In this document: in pieces, positions 36,701 through 44,675 of the stretch | How positions within the stretch are numbered: position 1 is the stretch's first letter | Layout: each line of letters starts with the position of its first letter | Assembly: GCA_001460835.1 (NCBI GenBank) | Contig: CYKH01001759.1 | Location: forward strand, 1-46,859 | From: Bodo saltans | Taxonomy: Eukaryota; Euglenozoa; Kinetoplastea; Eubodonida; Bodonidae | Length of the DNA: 46,859 nucleotides | Direction of reading: 5' to 3' | Translations under genes and position numbers: made by a program | Notes under the pieces: model-generated | Seen by the model: the letters and a program-made list of their open reading frames with translations, nothing else | The model's database searches: none | What the model was told of the DNA's origin: nothing

Positions 36701-39700
36701 GCTTGACTGTCTTGATATTCCACCTGAGGTCAACCGCGAAGGCACTACTGGAGCGAATGTGCTGCAGGCGATTCAAGATGTTCGCCTGGTGAATTCAGCG
36801 TGCTATGATTTCATTGCGATGCTTACTGAGAGCCACACCACGTTAGTCAAAGACTTCTCAGCTCAGGCAGTCCACAAGCTGATGCAGCTGATTGACTTGG
36901 CGTGGGATGAGGAGGACCGAGGCAATGCGATCCACACAGCGGCGAACCTTGTTGCGACTGTTGGCCGGCCTGCTAACCGGTTTATCCCTCACGTTCAGCG
37001 TCTTTGCGATGCCCGTGGGCTACCACGTGACTGCTTCAAGCTGATGGTCGATGCCATCCGTAATGGGGTCCAGAAGGTCAAGTTGCCTCCAGTGAAGCAG
37101 GAGGACGTTCCGTCGCTAGACTGCCCTTTAGCAGTGATCTCCAACAACCCTTCCCTTTCAAGGGCTGACTTCGAACGAGAACTGCGCGCCATTTGTCGGT
37201 TCGAAGAGTCGGAGTTCGAGGTCCTTGGCGTATCTCATCCTGGTGGTCAAACTGTTGTGCACTTTCAATTCGCAAAGCATTTACCACAGGCAGAGAGCAG
37301 ACTTGTGTACTTCATGAGAAAAGCCAACGAGGCTCAATCGACGTTACGTCGCACTCTTGGCATCATTTCGGTGGAGCAAAAACCTCAGAACTCGATTCGA
37401 TTGAACTCTGACTTCGTCACGCAGCTTGCTGCGCTACCAGAGGCCCAAGCCCGTGTACGCAGAAAGAAAGAATTCTCGTGGATGAATTGGATGCAAGTTG
37501 CCTGCCTCAATTTTCTGCGCAACTCTCCGTTCCAGCCATTTAGGGTCCTTAGCACTCTTACTCCCACCAATATGTGGCTGGTCAAGGAAGTATTTCCGTT
37601 TGCAGTGGGAGCGGTGCTGTCGCAGGTGGAAACCCAGCAGCGTGCAAATATTCTGCAGACGTTCAACATAGTGATTTCCAAAGCCCCGAATGATATTCGC
37701 CAGATCCTCTTTTCACTCGCAGAATACTTAGAAAGCGAGCGCGGTGAGAAGAAGGCTGTAGTCTCGAAAGTTGCAAAGACAGTGTCTTGCACAGTAGAGC
37801 GCGACGCTCCCGATCAAAAGTTCGGCATTAACTACGATCAAGACAACCGAGGCATCATCGTCACCAAGCTTGCACCAGACGGCCCTGGAATGCGTGCTGG
37901 TGTGCCAGTTCTTGGTGTCCTCCAAACGATCAATCAGCAGAAGGTGCACACCGTCAACGAGATCCCTGGCCTTATTCGTGGCGCCACCAAGATCCACTTA
38001 GTGTTCACCGTGATGGAGGAAGTTCGCCGTGTCCCAGAGACAAAGCCCTTGATGGGGCTTGCGGATGTTGCCAAGGCCGCCGCCGAGTCGGAGTTTCATG
38101 CGAAGGAAGTGTACTTCTCGGAGGTTCTGCTGCAGCAGCTCTACAAGAATCTTGGAGCAGGAAAAAACCGAAAGGATGCCGAGGCCCAACAGGTCTTGCA
38201 GGTCGTTGAGAGTCTAATGAAGTGTTACAATCGCCTTGGCCTTCCGATGGAAGCCAAGGGGCTTGTGAACATGATCGCTGCAAAGTTTACTGAGAACATC
38301 ATTGCACCAGAGAACTTTGGTTTCGACGAAGCAGACACTCTTGAGCAGCTGCACTGGTGGACTGACGCGCTGCGTCTGTACCGATCTCGTTTCAATGATG
38401 ACTCTAGTGTCTCCAGTCTTGTTGGAATGCTTCGATGCTACGATGCAATGGGTGAAATCGAAATGATGCAAAAGACGGTGGAGTCGTACTGGCCTGGTCT
38501 CGATGAGGAATCTCGAGTTCAGGTCGCTCCGCACCGAGCCGCTGCTGCATTGGCGTTGGGAGATTGGGGGACGTTTGATGAAGCCGCTGCGTTCAGCCCC
38601 GAGTCTTTAGACACGGTCGAACGTGGCGTGTATTTGCTCCGCAACGGCCAACGAGAAGCCCTCACAAAGTTTATTCGAGACGAGCGTGATGCTCGGTTCG
38701 ACCAGTTTAGTGAGACCTTTGACGATTCGTATCTGCGCTGCATTGACATCTTAGCAGAATTGCAGCATCTCACGCATTTGGAAGAAATTGTGCAATATCA
38801 GTTCTCTGCCTCTGATGAGCGCCGGTCGACGCTTCGGGGGGTGTGGCGACGACGAGCGGCCCAATTAACGAGACAACCTCGTGTTTGGAAGACGATGGTC
38901 ACGCTCAACTCACTTGTACTCACCCCAGAGGAGGACCTCCTCAACCGAGTGGACTGCATCAACGTTTGCTCGAAGCAAGGTTGGGTATCCTACGCAGAGC
39001 ACCTTCTACAACAATTCGTTGGTGGAAACCCGATCTCCATCGAGAACTTGAGCGTCATGGATCCCAATGTCACGTATGTGTACCTCAAGCACCTCTACAA
39101 CACGAACCGGAAGATGGAGGCGTACACCACAATGATGGAAGTGTTACAGTCTGCGCATGTAAGCCCAAGCGACACCCACAGTGAAGTGTGGGGACGCTGC
39201 TGGTTTTTGTTTGGGGAGTGGACCATTCAGTTAAACAGCTCGGATGTGCCCATTGCCATCGATGCCCTCTCCAAAGCCACGGAACTCAGTCCCCGCAGCT
39301 CAAGTGCCTTCCACAGCCTGGGCATCTTACACTACGAACGATCCCGCGATGTGTCTCAGCCTGCAGAATCTCGTCACGACAGTTGTGTGGCGGCTGTGAA
39401 CGCACTGATCAACTCCGTGCAGCTCAGTAGCGATGGTAAGAACTCAGTGATGCAGGATATGCTACGTATTCTCACCATTTGGTTTTCACATGGCGGCGTT
39501 CGTATTGTGAATGAAGCGGTGGAGTCGGGCATGCAGGTCATTCCTGACCATGTGTGGCTTCGAGTCATTCCGCAGCTGATTGCACGCATGGGCATCAATT
39601 CTCACCGTGCGAGGAACATGCTGGTGGATTTGTTGATTCGTGTTGGCACAGCATACCCTCAAACGTGCATCTATCCCATCACCGTGTCCGAGAAATCAAC

Positions 39701-41597
39701 GGAGGTAGTTCGGAAGCGCATGGCGGAACAAATTCTAGCTGGCATCCGGACGAAATGCGACCAACTCGTCAAGGAGGCCTCGCTCATCAGCAACGAACTT
39801 GTACGTATTGCCATTTTGTGGAGCGAACGCTGGCACGCACAAATCCAAGCGGCAGCACACAAGCAGGATGATGCGGCAGCAATCCTCCATATCCTACAGC
39901 CACTGTTTGATGAACTGGACCACGGCACTACTCCCAACGAGAAGAATTTCGAAAAGTCTTTTGGCCAGACACTTAAGAGAGCCAAGACGTCACTCTCGTC
40001 CAAGGCCCTTGATCAAGCGTGGCAGTTATTGAAGCAAGTGTATTCTAGTCTCACAAAGCTCATCGCCGAGCGCAAACTCGTCATGAACGATGTGTCTCCG
40101 GTGCTAGATAACGTTCACAAGAGTATCGTGGCAGTCCCTGGCACCTTTGACCCGACCAAGCCGGTGATTGGCATTAGCCGGTTCCAAAACAAGATTATTG
40201 TGATGAGCTCCAAACAGAAGCCCCGGAGGTTTGGTATGGAGGGATCCGACGGAAAGTTGTATCGCTTCTTGCTCAAAGGGCACGAAGATCTTCGTCAGGA
40301 CGAGCGTGTCATGCAATTCTTGGACTTGATCAACACGATCTTCTCTGGGGACTCAGCGAGCGCTACTTTGGAGCTGTTCGTCCCACGATACGCGGTGATT
40401 CCTTTGACGGACAACGTCGGCCTCATTGGCTGGGTGGAGCACACGGAAACCATTTATCGCATGCTGGAAACCCGAAGGCAAGACTTCAACATTTCAGTCT
40501 ACGACGAAGTGAACCTCATCATACAAAAAGGCCACTTGCGGCACATTGAGGACTATCACAAGCTCGCAAAACCGGACCGTAAGAACCTCCTCCAGGTGGT
40601 CATGAACGGCACTCCTAGCGACGAGCTAAGTCGCATCATTTGGGATAAAAACGATGCATGTGAGCAGTGGTTGGAGTACCGACGTCTCTACGGTCACACG
40701 TTGGCCATCATGTCGATGGTGGGGTACGTGCTTGGTCTTGGAGACCGCCATCTGAACAACTTGATGCTTCAGCAGGGTGGTGCTGTGGTGCATATCGATT
40801 TCGGTGATTGCTTCGAAGTTGCGATGCATCGTGCAATGTATGCAGAAGCAGTGCCATTCCGTTTGACCCGAATTCTAGTGAATGCACTTGGCGTCACTGG
40901 CGTCGATGGAGTGTATCGCCACACATGCGAGCATGTGATGAAGCTGCTGCGTCGTCACAAGGAAAATCTCTTGTCTGTCTTGGAAGCATTCATTTACGAT
41001 CCCCTGATCAACTGGAAGCTTGCCCCGGCTGCTGCGGCAGCACCGCCCGCTACTCCCCATCAGAGCAGTGGGCAGCCAACGACAGCGTCTGCTGCACCAG
41101 CGCCACCAGTCCCCACCGATGAACATGGTGTGCCGAAGATCATCGCCGATCTGGATGCCCCAGCTCAGGCAAAGCAGCCGGCCCTGTCGTGCACTGTTCG
41201 AGGGCGCACCTCGATGGGGAGGAGCGTCGCAGCGGAATACGAAGGCGAGCAAGAGTTGAGGAATCAGCAAGGTGATGCCGCGCTACTGCGTGTGCATGCA
41301 AAGCTCTCGGGTCAGGACTTCGAGACTCTTGCAACCTCGTCCGCCTCTGGGTCACCAGGCAGCGCAACCTTTTCGAACCACATCGATCGAGCAGCAATGA
41401 ACGATTTCTTCGTTGGCGAGAGCGTCAAAGACTCTGTTGCCGGGCCCCTCCTCGCAACGTACCTCGCCTCGCAGCAAGTTTTGCCTGGAACCCACGTGCT
41501 CGATGTCAGTCAACAGGTGGAACGATTGATCCAAGAGGCGACGTCCCTCGACAACTTAGCAGAGGCGTTCATCACAGGATGGGCTCCATTCTGGTAA
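33732..41597 (+). CDS. TOR3: TOR-family kinase with internal PDZ domain (TOR-like 1/TOR3 type)
   Basis: A 2621-aa PI3K-related kinase. HEAT-type helices fill residues 1 to about 1300. A PDZ domain lies at about 1351-1428 (FGINYDQDNRGIIVTKLAPD, then MRAGVPVLGVLQTIN). A FAT region extends to about 2000, and the FRB helices lie at about 2020-2110. The kinase domain (about 2143-2430) has K2182 in LLKGHEDLRQDERVMQ, D2338-R-H in GLGDRHLNN, and DFG at 2356-2358. FATC ends in GWAPFW. The kinase block GHTLAIMSMVGYVLGLGDRH is TOR, not ATM, ATR or SMG1. A PDZ domain in a TOR is known to me only from trypanosomatid TOR-like 1 (TbTORL1) and Leishmania TOR3, linked to acidocalcisomes and stress. An Ala/Pro-rich linker of about 160 residues separates kinase and FATC. 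The frame opens earlier at TTG 33546. The first in-frame ATG is 33732. Confidence 0.88.
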   Translation: MGQISDIMNHIGTSPTRQRVADTCATLLDTLVKHSREIADNTTIQTHLLGCIVEVSSNADNGVGKAIAALETVLDASVMETNAKRNHCTLICTRILEHESVVHDSASCELLIGMIRSLILESSFTAPEVMTSICECAIALVRDQSRQTVRTQTRAAAFQVLTHIVTNHAIQLKTVKQITESMRALSPSYLCRETINAENPWLRLWSSKLLAEIIRHSVFEISSENAESLVREVETQLVNSEDDANAFLGVVALVEAFSSVKTLSQAYSWNANKWRQCLLETDLLAATKEVQDAVVIGIVAITSMRISDIVSAAIVALCQQHMTRDFSGASRALENIIRRHKKQISEAERVEMLERVLQMLLDKDTTVGDVAIPQEAGQLLASLLEASGFETTESYTRAQDRVFDVASQFCAESRLLLGASLLQSVDTALFRGGNPKYLQMLEGATVPWASLTANDIQGASRLASIVRTGRALSFAIDALTHEQAGVRLEAAKSAIVTCEHLIVSARSGDDDDAHSRRLDNVVQNAVESLLDAAVADIDCTVRLTIMAGFSSPFDPYLSMPDNLQSIQMAKNDTNHEVRVTALELLCRLLPSHPAFVHPVLNRLQDYALKEIEARDSTVSEILSASHMLRTCAAHRALLPQPKQVQQIVLDRIAKQPFASRMLSHEFLQLIKCVLDTYGPLHHVDCASLVHTLKPIICDGHTALLRSLALETLASTVRTLGVSLETQLFSEVYNMCGGILVNESKEDDEPRKSAALVLSVLGAMNPVKIRAVTRAFDAEPTPNAAAEEGTDLLPSTKPHHRSHPHIAEKYPSIVLFLLIKTMQTASDPRQQKDALRCAYETLQASPPNHKSHLMTQLVPQLRRWLRDPEKSFLHGGILKIFTDLVGLLQQFKETIPAHIGTDILKSVQTLCHNPQASQPPLNILVVELLDQLARALPMPDIRDHRWAVEFVHQRLLRDRREAKLVISVVKALESFASFLQEKDKRHVLPHVLDCLDIPPEVNREGTTGANVLQAIQDVRLVNSACYDFIAMLTESHTTLVKDFSAQAVHKLMQLIDLAWDEEDRGNAIHTAANLVATVGRPANRFIPHVQRLCDARGLPRDCFKLMVDAIRNGVQKVKLPPVKQEDVPSLDCPLAVISNNPSLSRADFERELRAICRFEESEFEVLGVSHPGGQTVVHFQFAKHLPQAESRLVYFMRKANEAQSTLRRTLGIISVEQKPQNSIRLNSDFVTQLAALPEAQARVRRKKEFSWMNWMQVACLNFLRNSPFQPFRVLSTLTPTNMWLVKEVFPFAVGAVLSQVETQQRANILQTFNIVISKAPNDIRQILFSLAEYLESERGEKKAVVSKVAKTVSCTVERDAPDQKFGINYDQDNRGIIVTKLAPDGPGMRAGVPVLGVLQTINQQKVHTVNEIPGLIRGATKIHLVFTVMEEVRRVPETKPLMGLADVAKAAAESEFHAKEVYFSEVLLQQLYKNLGAGKNRKDAEAQQVLQVVESLMKCYNRLGLPMEAKGLVNMIAAKFTENIIAPENFGFDEADTLEQLHWWTDALRLYRSRFNDDSSVSSLVGMLRCYDAMGEIEMMQKTVESYWPGLDEESRVQVAPHRAAAALALGDWGTFDEAAAFSPESLDTVERGVYLLRNGQREALTKFIRDERDARFDQFSETFDDSYLRCIDILAELQHLTHLEEIVQYQFSASDERRSTLRGVWRRRAAQLTRQPRVWKTMVTLNSLVLTPEEDLLNRVDCINVCSKQGWVSYAEHLLQQFVGGNPISIENLSVMDPNVTYVYLKHLYNTNRKMEAYTTMMEVLQSAHVSPSDTHSEVWGRCWFLFGEWTIQLNSSDVPIAIDALSKATELSPRSSSAFHSLGILHYERSRDVSQPAESRHDSCVAAVNALINSVQLSSDGKNSVMQDMLRILTIWFSHGGVRIVNEAVESGMQVIPDHVWLRVIPQLIARMGINSHRARNMLVDLLIRVGTAYPQTCIYPITVSEKSTEVVRKRMAEQILAGIRTKCDQLVKEASLISNELVRIAILWSERWHAQIQAAAHKQDDAAAILHILQPLFDELDHGTTPNEKNFEKSFGQTLKRAKTSLSSKALDQAWQLLKQVYSSLTKLIAERKLVMNDVSPVLDNVHKSIVAVPGTFDPTKPVIGISRFQNKIIVMSSKQKPRRFGMEGSDGKLYRFLLKGHEDLRQDERVMQFLDLINTIFSGDSASATLELFVPRYAVIPLTDNVGLIGWVEHTETIYRMLETRRQDFNISVYDEVNLIIQKGHLRHIEDYHKLAKPDRKNLLQVVMNGTPSDELSRIIWDKNDACEQWLEYRRLYGHTLAIMSMVGYVLGLGDRHLNNLMLQQGGAVVHIDFGDCFEVAMHRAMYAEAVPFRLTRILVNALGVTGVDGVYRHTCEHVMKLLRRHKENLLSVLEAFIYDPLINWKLAPAAAAAPPATPHQSSGQPTTASAAPAPPVPTDEHGVPKIIADLDAPAQAKQPALSCTVRGRTSMGRSVAAEYEGEQELRNQQGDAALLRVHAKLSGQDFETLATSSASGSPGSATFSNHIDRAAMNDFFVGESVKDSVAGPLLATYLASQQVLPGTHVLDVSQQVERLIQEATSLDNLAEAFITGWAPFW

Positions 41598-41946
41598 GCT
41601 TGCTGCTTACGAACGAGGAGGGTTGGGTCGAGACTTCGGTATGTTCAGACACTCTTGAGTCATGCTTACTGACCACGAATATGAATAGAATCAAAGGATC
41701 TTGAATGAGTTTTCTCTCAAAGGTTCATCAGGATCAAGTTTATGGATGAGAATATACCGAGAGCATCACTACCGAAGGTAACGAAACATTTTGCTTCTAT
41801 CATTGTGCACTTCCAACGGTTAGCGACTGGTGCATTGATGTTTTGATGTCGCACTTGTGATTCAGCTTTTTCTTCCCTCTTTCTTTTGACTAAGATAAAA
41901 GATCAAAGGACATCACTTGAGCGCAGTTCTGGCCTCGAATGCACAA
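41598..41946 (+). promoter_or_regulatory. Intergenic region with spliced-leader acceptor
   Basis: No gene is seen in the first 260 bp. At 41865-41888 lies a C/T-rich tract (cagctttttcttccctcttt and on), followed by AG at 41893-41894 and further AGs at 41901 and 41908. This gives a leader of about 40-52 nt for the next gene. The upstream part holds the 3' untranslated region of the TOR-like mRNA. Confidence 0.5.
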
Positions 41947-42840
41947 ATGAAGCAAAGACTTCAACGTTTCTTTGCTTTTCATGAACCCACACAACTTTCT
42001 GTGATCGATAATTGGCTCGAAAATTGGAATGGAAAGCATGAGGAGATGATGAACCAACTCATTTTGTTCCACGGAAATGAGCCACCGATGACGTATAGCA
42101 CAACCAGTGACCGTGCGTCAATTGTCCTGAGCCGAAAACAGATTCTCATTCGTGAATGCCGAGGGCTCTTGCAACAGTTACTTCTGTATTACTCGCCTCA
42201 AGAAATAGGTCGCGTTGACGAGGTGATGACGATGTTTGAATCGAACGAAGAAGAATTATTTAAACGATTGGAGTCTTTTGCGTCTCGACGTGATGGACTC
42301 TTTCGTTACTTCCAACGACACGATCCCAATCATATGGACTACGCTGTGATGCTGTCTATGGAGTGGCTTGGGTCCGAGGCTCACTTGATCAAGTACCTTG
42401 CTGCCAATAATGGCCAAGCACCGACTAGAACGTTGCCGAGCCCAAAGATTGTGATTCCTGAGAGTGAGCGTGTTGCTGTGGCGCGAGAAAAGCTTGTCGA
42501 ATATCTTCGAAAGTATCAGCCTGACCGCCTTGCGGACGCTGACGCGATGCTCGAGGCATACCGAAGCCGTGAGGAAGAAATGTTTGGGATGCTTCACGGC
42601 AAGCATGGTGCTCCTCCGAATAGCAGCAGTACAGCCCCACTGAACGGACCGAAACGTAACGTCACTGATTTTATTACAAGCGACTTTGTGTGGTGTGTCC
42701 AACTGTTAGCAGAGAATTGGCTTGCAGGGAAGTCATCGCAGCTTGAAGAGGTGGAGGACACGCTGGGAAAACTGGTGGGCACCTCCATTCCTCCGGGTGA
42801 GGTACTCCTCCGCCTCGCGGCTCAAACAAGTCCTTCATAG
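41947..42840 (+). CDS. Kinetoplastid repeat protein (about 45-residue repeats)
   Basis: A 297-aa protein made of about five copies of a 40-45 residue unit: 3-46, 72-110, 115-159, 179-224 and a degenerate copy at about 250-290. The shared pattern is R-x2-L-x2-F/Y-F/Y-x3-P, then D-x2-L/M-x2-W/Y, then E-E-x-M/L/F-x3-L, then H/N-G-x2-P. The clearest copy is LVEYLRKYQPDRLADADAML followed by EEEMFGMLHGKHGAPP. I recall the same unit (FYxxYxPxKLxxVDxxLxxY, then EExLFxxLxxKYGPEP) in many trypanosomatid proteins, several of them cytoskeletal or flagellar. Its biochemical role is not known to me. There is no signal peptide or membrane span. The start is the first ATG after the acceptor; an upstream TTG-started frame crosses it. 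Confidence 0.72.
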   Translation: MKQRLQRFFAFHEPTQLSVIDNWLENWNGKHEEMMNQLILFHGNEPPMTYSTTSDRASIVLSRKQILIRECRGLLQQLLLYYSPQEIGRVDEVMTMFESNEEELFKRLESFASRRDGLFRYFQRHDPNHMDYAVMLSMEWLGSEAHLIKYLAANNGQAPTRTLPSPKIVIPESERVAVAREKLVEYLRKYQPDRLADADAMLEAYRSREEEMFGMLHGKHGAPPNSSSTAPLNGPKRNVTDFITSDFVWCVQLLAENWLAGKSSQLEEVEDTLGKLVGTSIPPGEVLLRLAAQTSPS

Positions 42841-42978
42841 AAAAGAGAAAATGTCTTGTTGTACAATGATGAATACGTTATCACATTCTTTCGTTTCATT
42901 CTTAGCGGAATAAGCCTACCGTTTTGCATGCTTGTTTTGTTAATCGTTTCTGAGAATTTACACTAGTTTGCTTTCTAC

Positions 42979-43752
42979 ATGGCGTCATACCACGTAAGTC
43001 CTCGAAGGAGTGCCAACTCAACTCTACAACAGAGTCCGATCGTGCGTGGCGACATTCACATGGCCTCGCAACTTGGTGATTCTCATCTGACCGAGATTCA
43101 GCTGGAATTGGAGTTGCTGAAGGAGCGCCGCCGAGCTCTTGAGCAGCAGCGCAAAATGTTACTGCGTGGTGGTGGTGTTGCGGCTGAGCACAATCGTTAC
43201 TCTTCGTCACGCTCTCATTCTGGAAACTCCCCCCAGCAAGCAGTGCAAACATCCACGAGAAGCAGCTCTGCTCGCTCCAACCGTTCGTTCAACCGATCAG
43301 AGAACAATAACAGTCGCAGCACGTCTGCTATGGATCAACGCCAGTTCATTCCGTCAGAGAGAGAGCGACGCGAGCACACCGTGCGTGACATTTACAGAGA
43401 AATGAAGGAGGCAATGAGGAAGTCGTGGGAGACAGATAGTACTTTGGTCGGAGGATTTTTTGCGCAACCTGACAACCCTCGCAACAGCACCTTCGGCCGC
43501 GAACGTCGCTTCACGCCGTTATCTGGGACAAAAGGCCAGTATCACCTTGCCACCGATGTAGAGGAGATGCAGAAGAGCGCAAAAGAGCGCAAAGGACGTC
43601 ACCTCACTGCGTCGAGCAGAGGACGTCCAGGCTGCAATGTGCAGTCCAATTGGAACGATAGCAAGGGAGGAGCTGCTCCAGGCCCAGGGGCCTACACGCC
43701 ACGCTATCAAAAACTATCGAAGCCATCAATTTTGGCCTCAAGAATGTTGTAA
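42979..43752 (+). CDS. SHIPPO/STPGR-type flagellar microtubule protein
   Basis: A 257-aa basic protein without signal peptide or membrane span. Residues 36-62 form a charged helix (LTEIQLELELLKERRRALEQ). A long Ser/Arg/Asn-rich disordered stretch follows (about 70-115), then a conserved-looking block (about 125-200), and PGPGAYTPRY at 234-243. PGPGAY-x-P is the sperm-tail PG-rich (SHIPPO/STPGR) repeat found in proteins on or inside flagellar microtubules. Only one clear copy is present; STFGRERRF (around residue 173) may be a remnant of another. It lies between the repeat-protein gene (138 bp) and a PIG-Y gene. The ATG is 13 nt after CACTAG, at the end of a T-rich tract. Confidence 0.62.
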   Translation: MASYHVSPRRSANSTLQQSPIVRGDIHMASQLGDSHLTEIQLELELLKERRRALEQQRKMLLRGGGVAAEHNRYSSSRSHSGNSPQQAVQTSTRSSSARSNRSFNRSENNNSRSTSAMDQRQFIPSERERREHTVRDIYREMKEAMRKSWETDSTLVGGFFAQPDNPRNSTFGRERRFTPLSGTKGQYHLATDVEEMQKSAKERKGRHLTASSRGRPGCNVQSNWNDSKGGAAPGPGAYTPRYQKLSKPSILASRML

Positions 43753-44197
43753 GAAACCCTTCCAGAGAAGAAGAAGAAGAATAGACATACGGAACAAGTG
43801 GCAATTACTGATTTCCCTCTCTTCTAAATCTACACACACACACACACACACACAAAATATGAGAGAGGCATGTTAGACCAAACATCGTGTTTTTATTTTT
43901 GTTTTGATACCCCAGTAGACGTTTACATTCTATCACGTGAGTTGGCAAAGTTGAGTTGACAAATGGGGCGAGAGAAACCGCTCCTCCGACACTCACTTCT
44001 TCCCATCTCTCACAAAGTGTTTTTTTATTTATTTGCACCATTTCCCACATTCTACACTAAACAACATATGGAATTCTAGAGCATTCAATCAAGATCTTTC
44101 ATTGCTCCGATGCAAGGAGGCTCGTTGTTCTCTTGCGCAACTCAAAAAAATCTGTTGTCCTTTGGTTTCTTCATAGAACCTCTAAACTAGCAGAAAG
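43753..44197 (+). other. Intergenic region between SHIPPO-type and PIG-Y genes
   Basis: No gene is seen. It contains an AC microsatellite (43832-43854), T-rich blocks near 43890 and 44020, and, close to the PIG-Y gene, the tract 44153-44173 (ttgtcctttggtttcttc) with AG at 44175-44176. That acceptor would give a 21-nt leader. Two more AGs follow before the ATG. Confidence 0.55.
43832..43854. repeat. AC dinucleotide microsatellite
   Basis: About 11 uninterrupted AC units directly downstream of a pyrimidine-rich stretch, within the 3' untranslated region or intergenic part after the SHIPPO-type gene. Confidence 0.9.
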
Positions 44198-44473
44198 ATG
44201 TTAGCGACTACTAGCGAAACATATCTGTATGCAAGGTCACCACTGCGTCGAACGATGTTAGGTTGGCCTGCATTGATCATTGTCTGGTGCTACGTCATTT
44301 GGCTGATGTCAAGGTTTCTTGGCAGCCTTTCTAGCCAGCCAGTGCAGCACAGTGGGGCGTCCAGCATTGACCCCAAGTGGATGACGACACTGCTTCCTGC
44401 AATGTACGTTCCGACCATCGTGCTGTTTGCATATTGCAATTGGCTTGGCTGGAAATTTTTCCAGCACAATTAG
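44198..44473 (+). CDS. PIGY: PIG-Y, small subunit of GPI-GlcNAc transferase
   Basis: A 91-aa protein with two membrane spans (about 21-43 and 65-85) and a short hydrophilic loop. Its end, LLPAMYVPTIVLFAYCNWLG then WKFFQHN, closely matches the end of human PIG-Y (LLPITIPVYVFFHLWTWMG then IKLFRHN), including the invariant-looking LLP, W-x-G and F-x-HN. PIG-Y is an ER-membrane component of the complex that makes GlcNAc-PI, the first step of GPI-anchor synthesis, where it binds the catalytic subunit PIG-A. The N-terminus is longer than in the human protein (71 aa). The ATG is 21 nt after a good acceptor (AG 44175-44176). Neighbours are a flagellar protein and a putative surface protein. Confidence 0.8.
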   Translation: MLATTSETYLYARSPLRRTMLGWPALIIVWCYVIWLMSRFLGSLSSQPVQHSGASSIDPKWMTTLLPAMYVPTIVLFAYCNWLGWKFFQHN

Positions 44474-44586
44474 ATACTTACACAATTACCTTTGTGTGCG
44501 CGTTTTGATGAAGTGAGTGTCCGTTTTGTTGCTCAACCACAAAAAAATGAAAGTTCGCAATTGGCGCATCGGACTTCTACTTAAAT

Positions 44587-44615
44587 TTTACCCTCCTTTA
44601 TCTTCCCATTGTCAG
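44587..44615 (+). promoter_or_regulatory. Spliced-leader acceptor of the LRR gene
   Basis: A C/T-rich tract (44587-44610) is followed by gtcag with AG at 44614-44615, the first AG after the tract. The leader to the ATG at 44676 is 60 nt. The intact splice signal argues that the gene is, or recently was, expressed despite its frameshift. Confidence 0.6.
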
Positions 44616-44675
44616 AGCGTTGCTAGTGGAAACAGAAGTTACAGTGCCGGACTCATGTACTCCGATTGAAACAAA

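Noticed and set aside
41598-44197. tRNA or other small RNA genes in the longer gaps of the rightward unit
   Set aside because: I looked for cloverleaf arms and A/B-box-like sequences by eye and saw none. A covariance-model search would be needed to exclude them.
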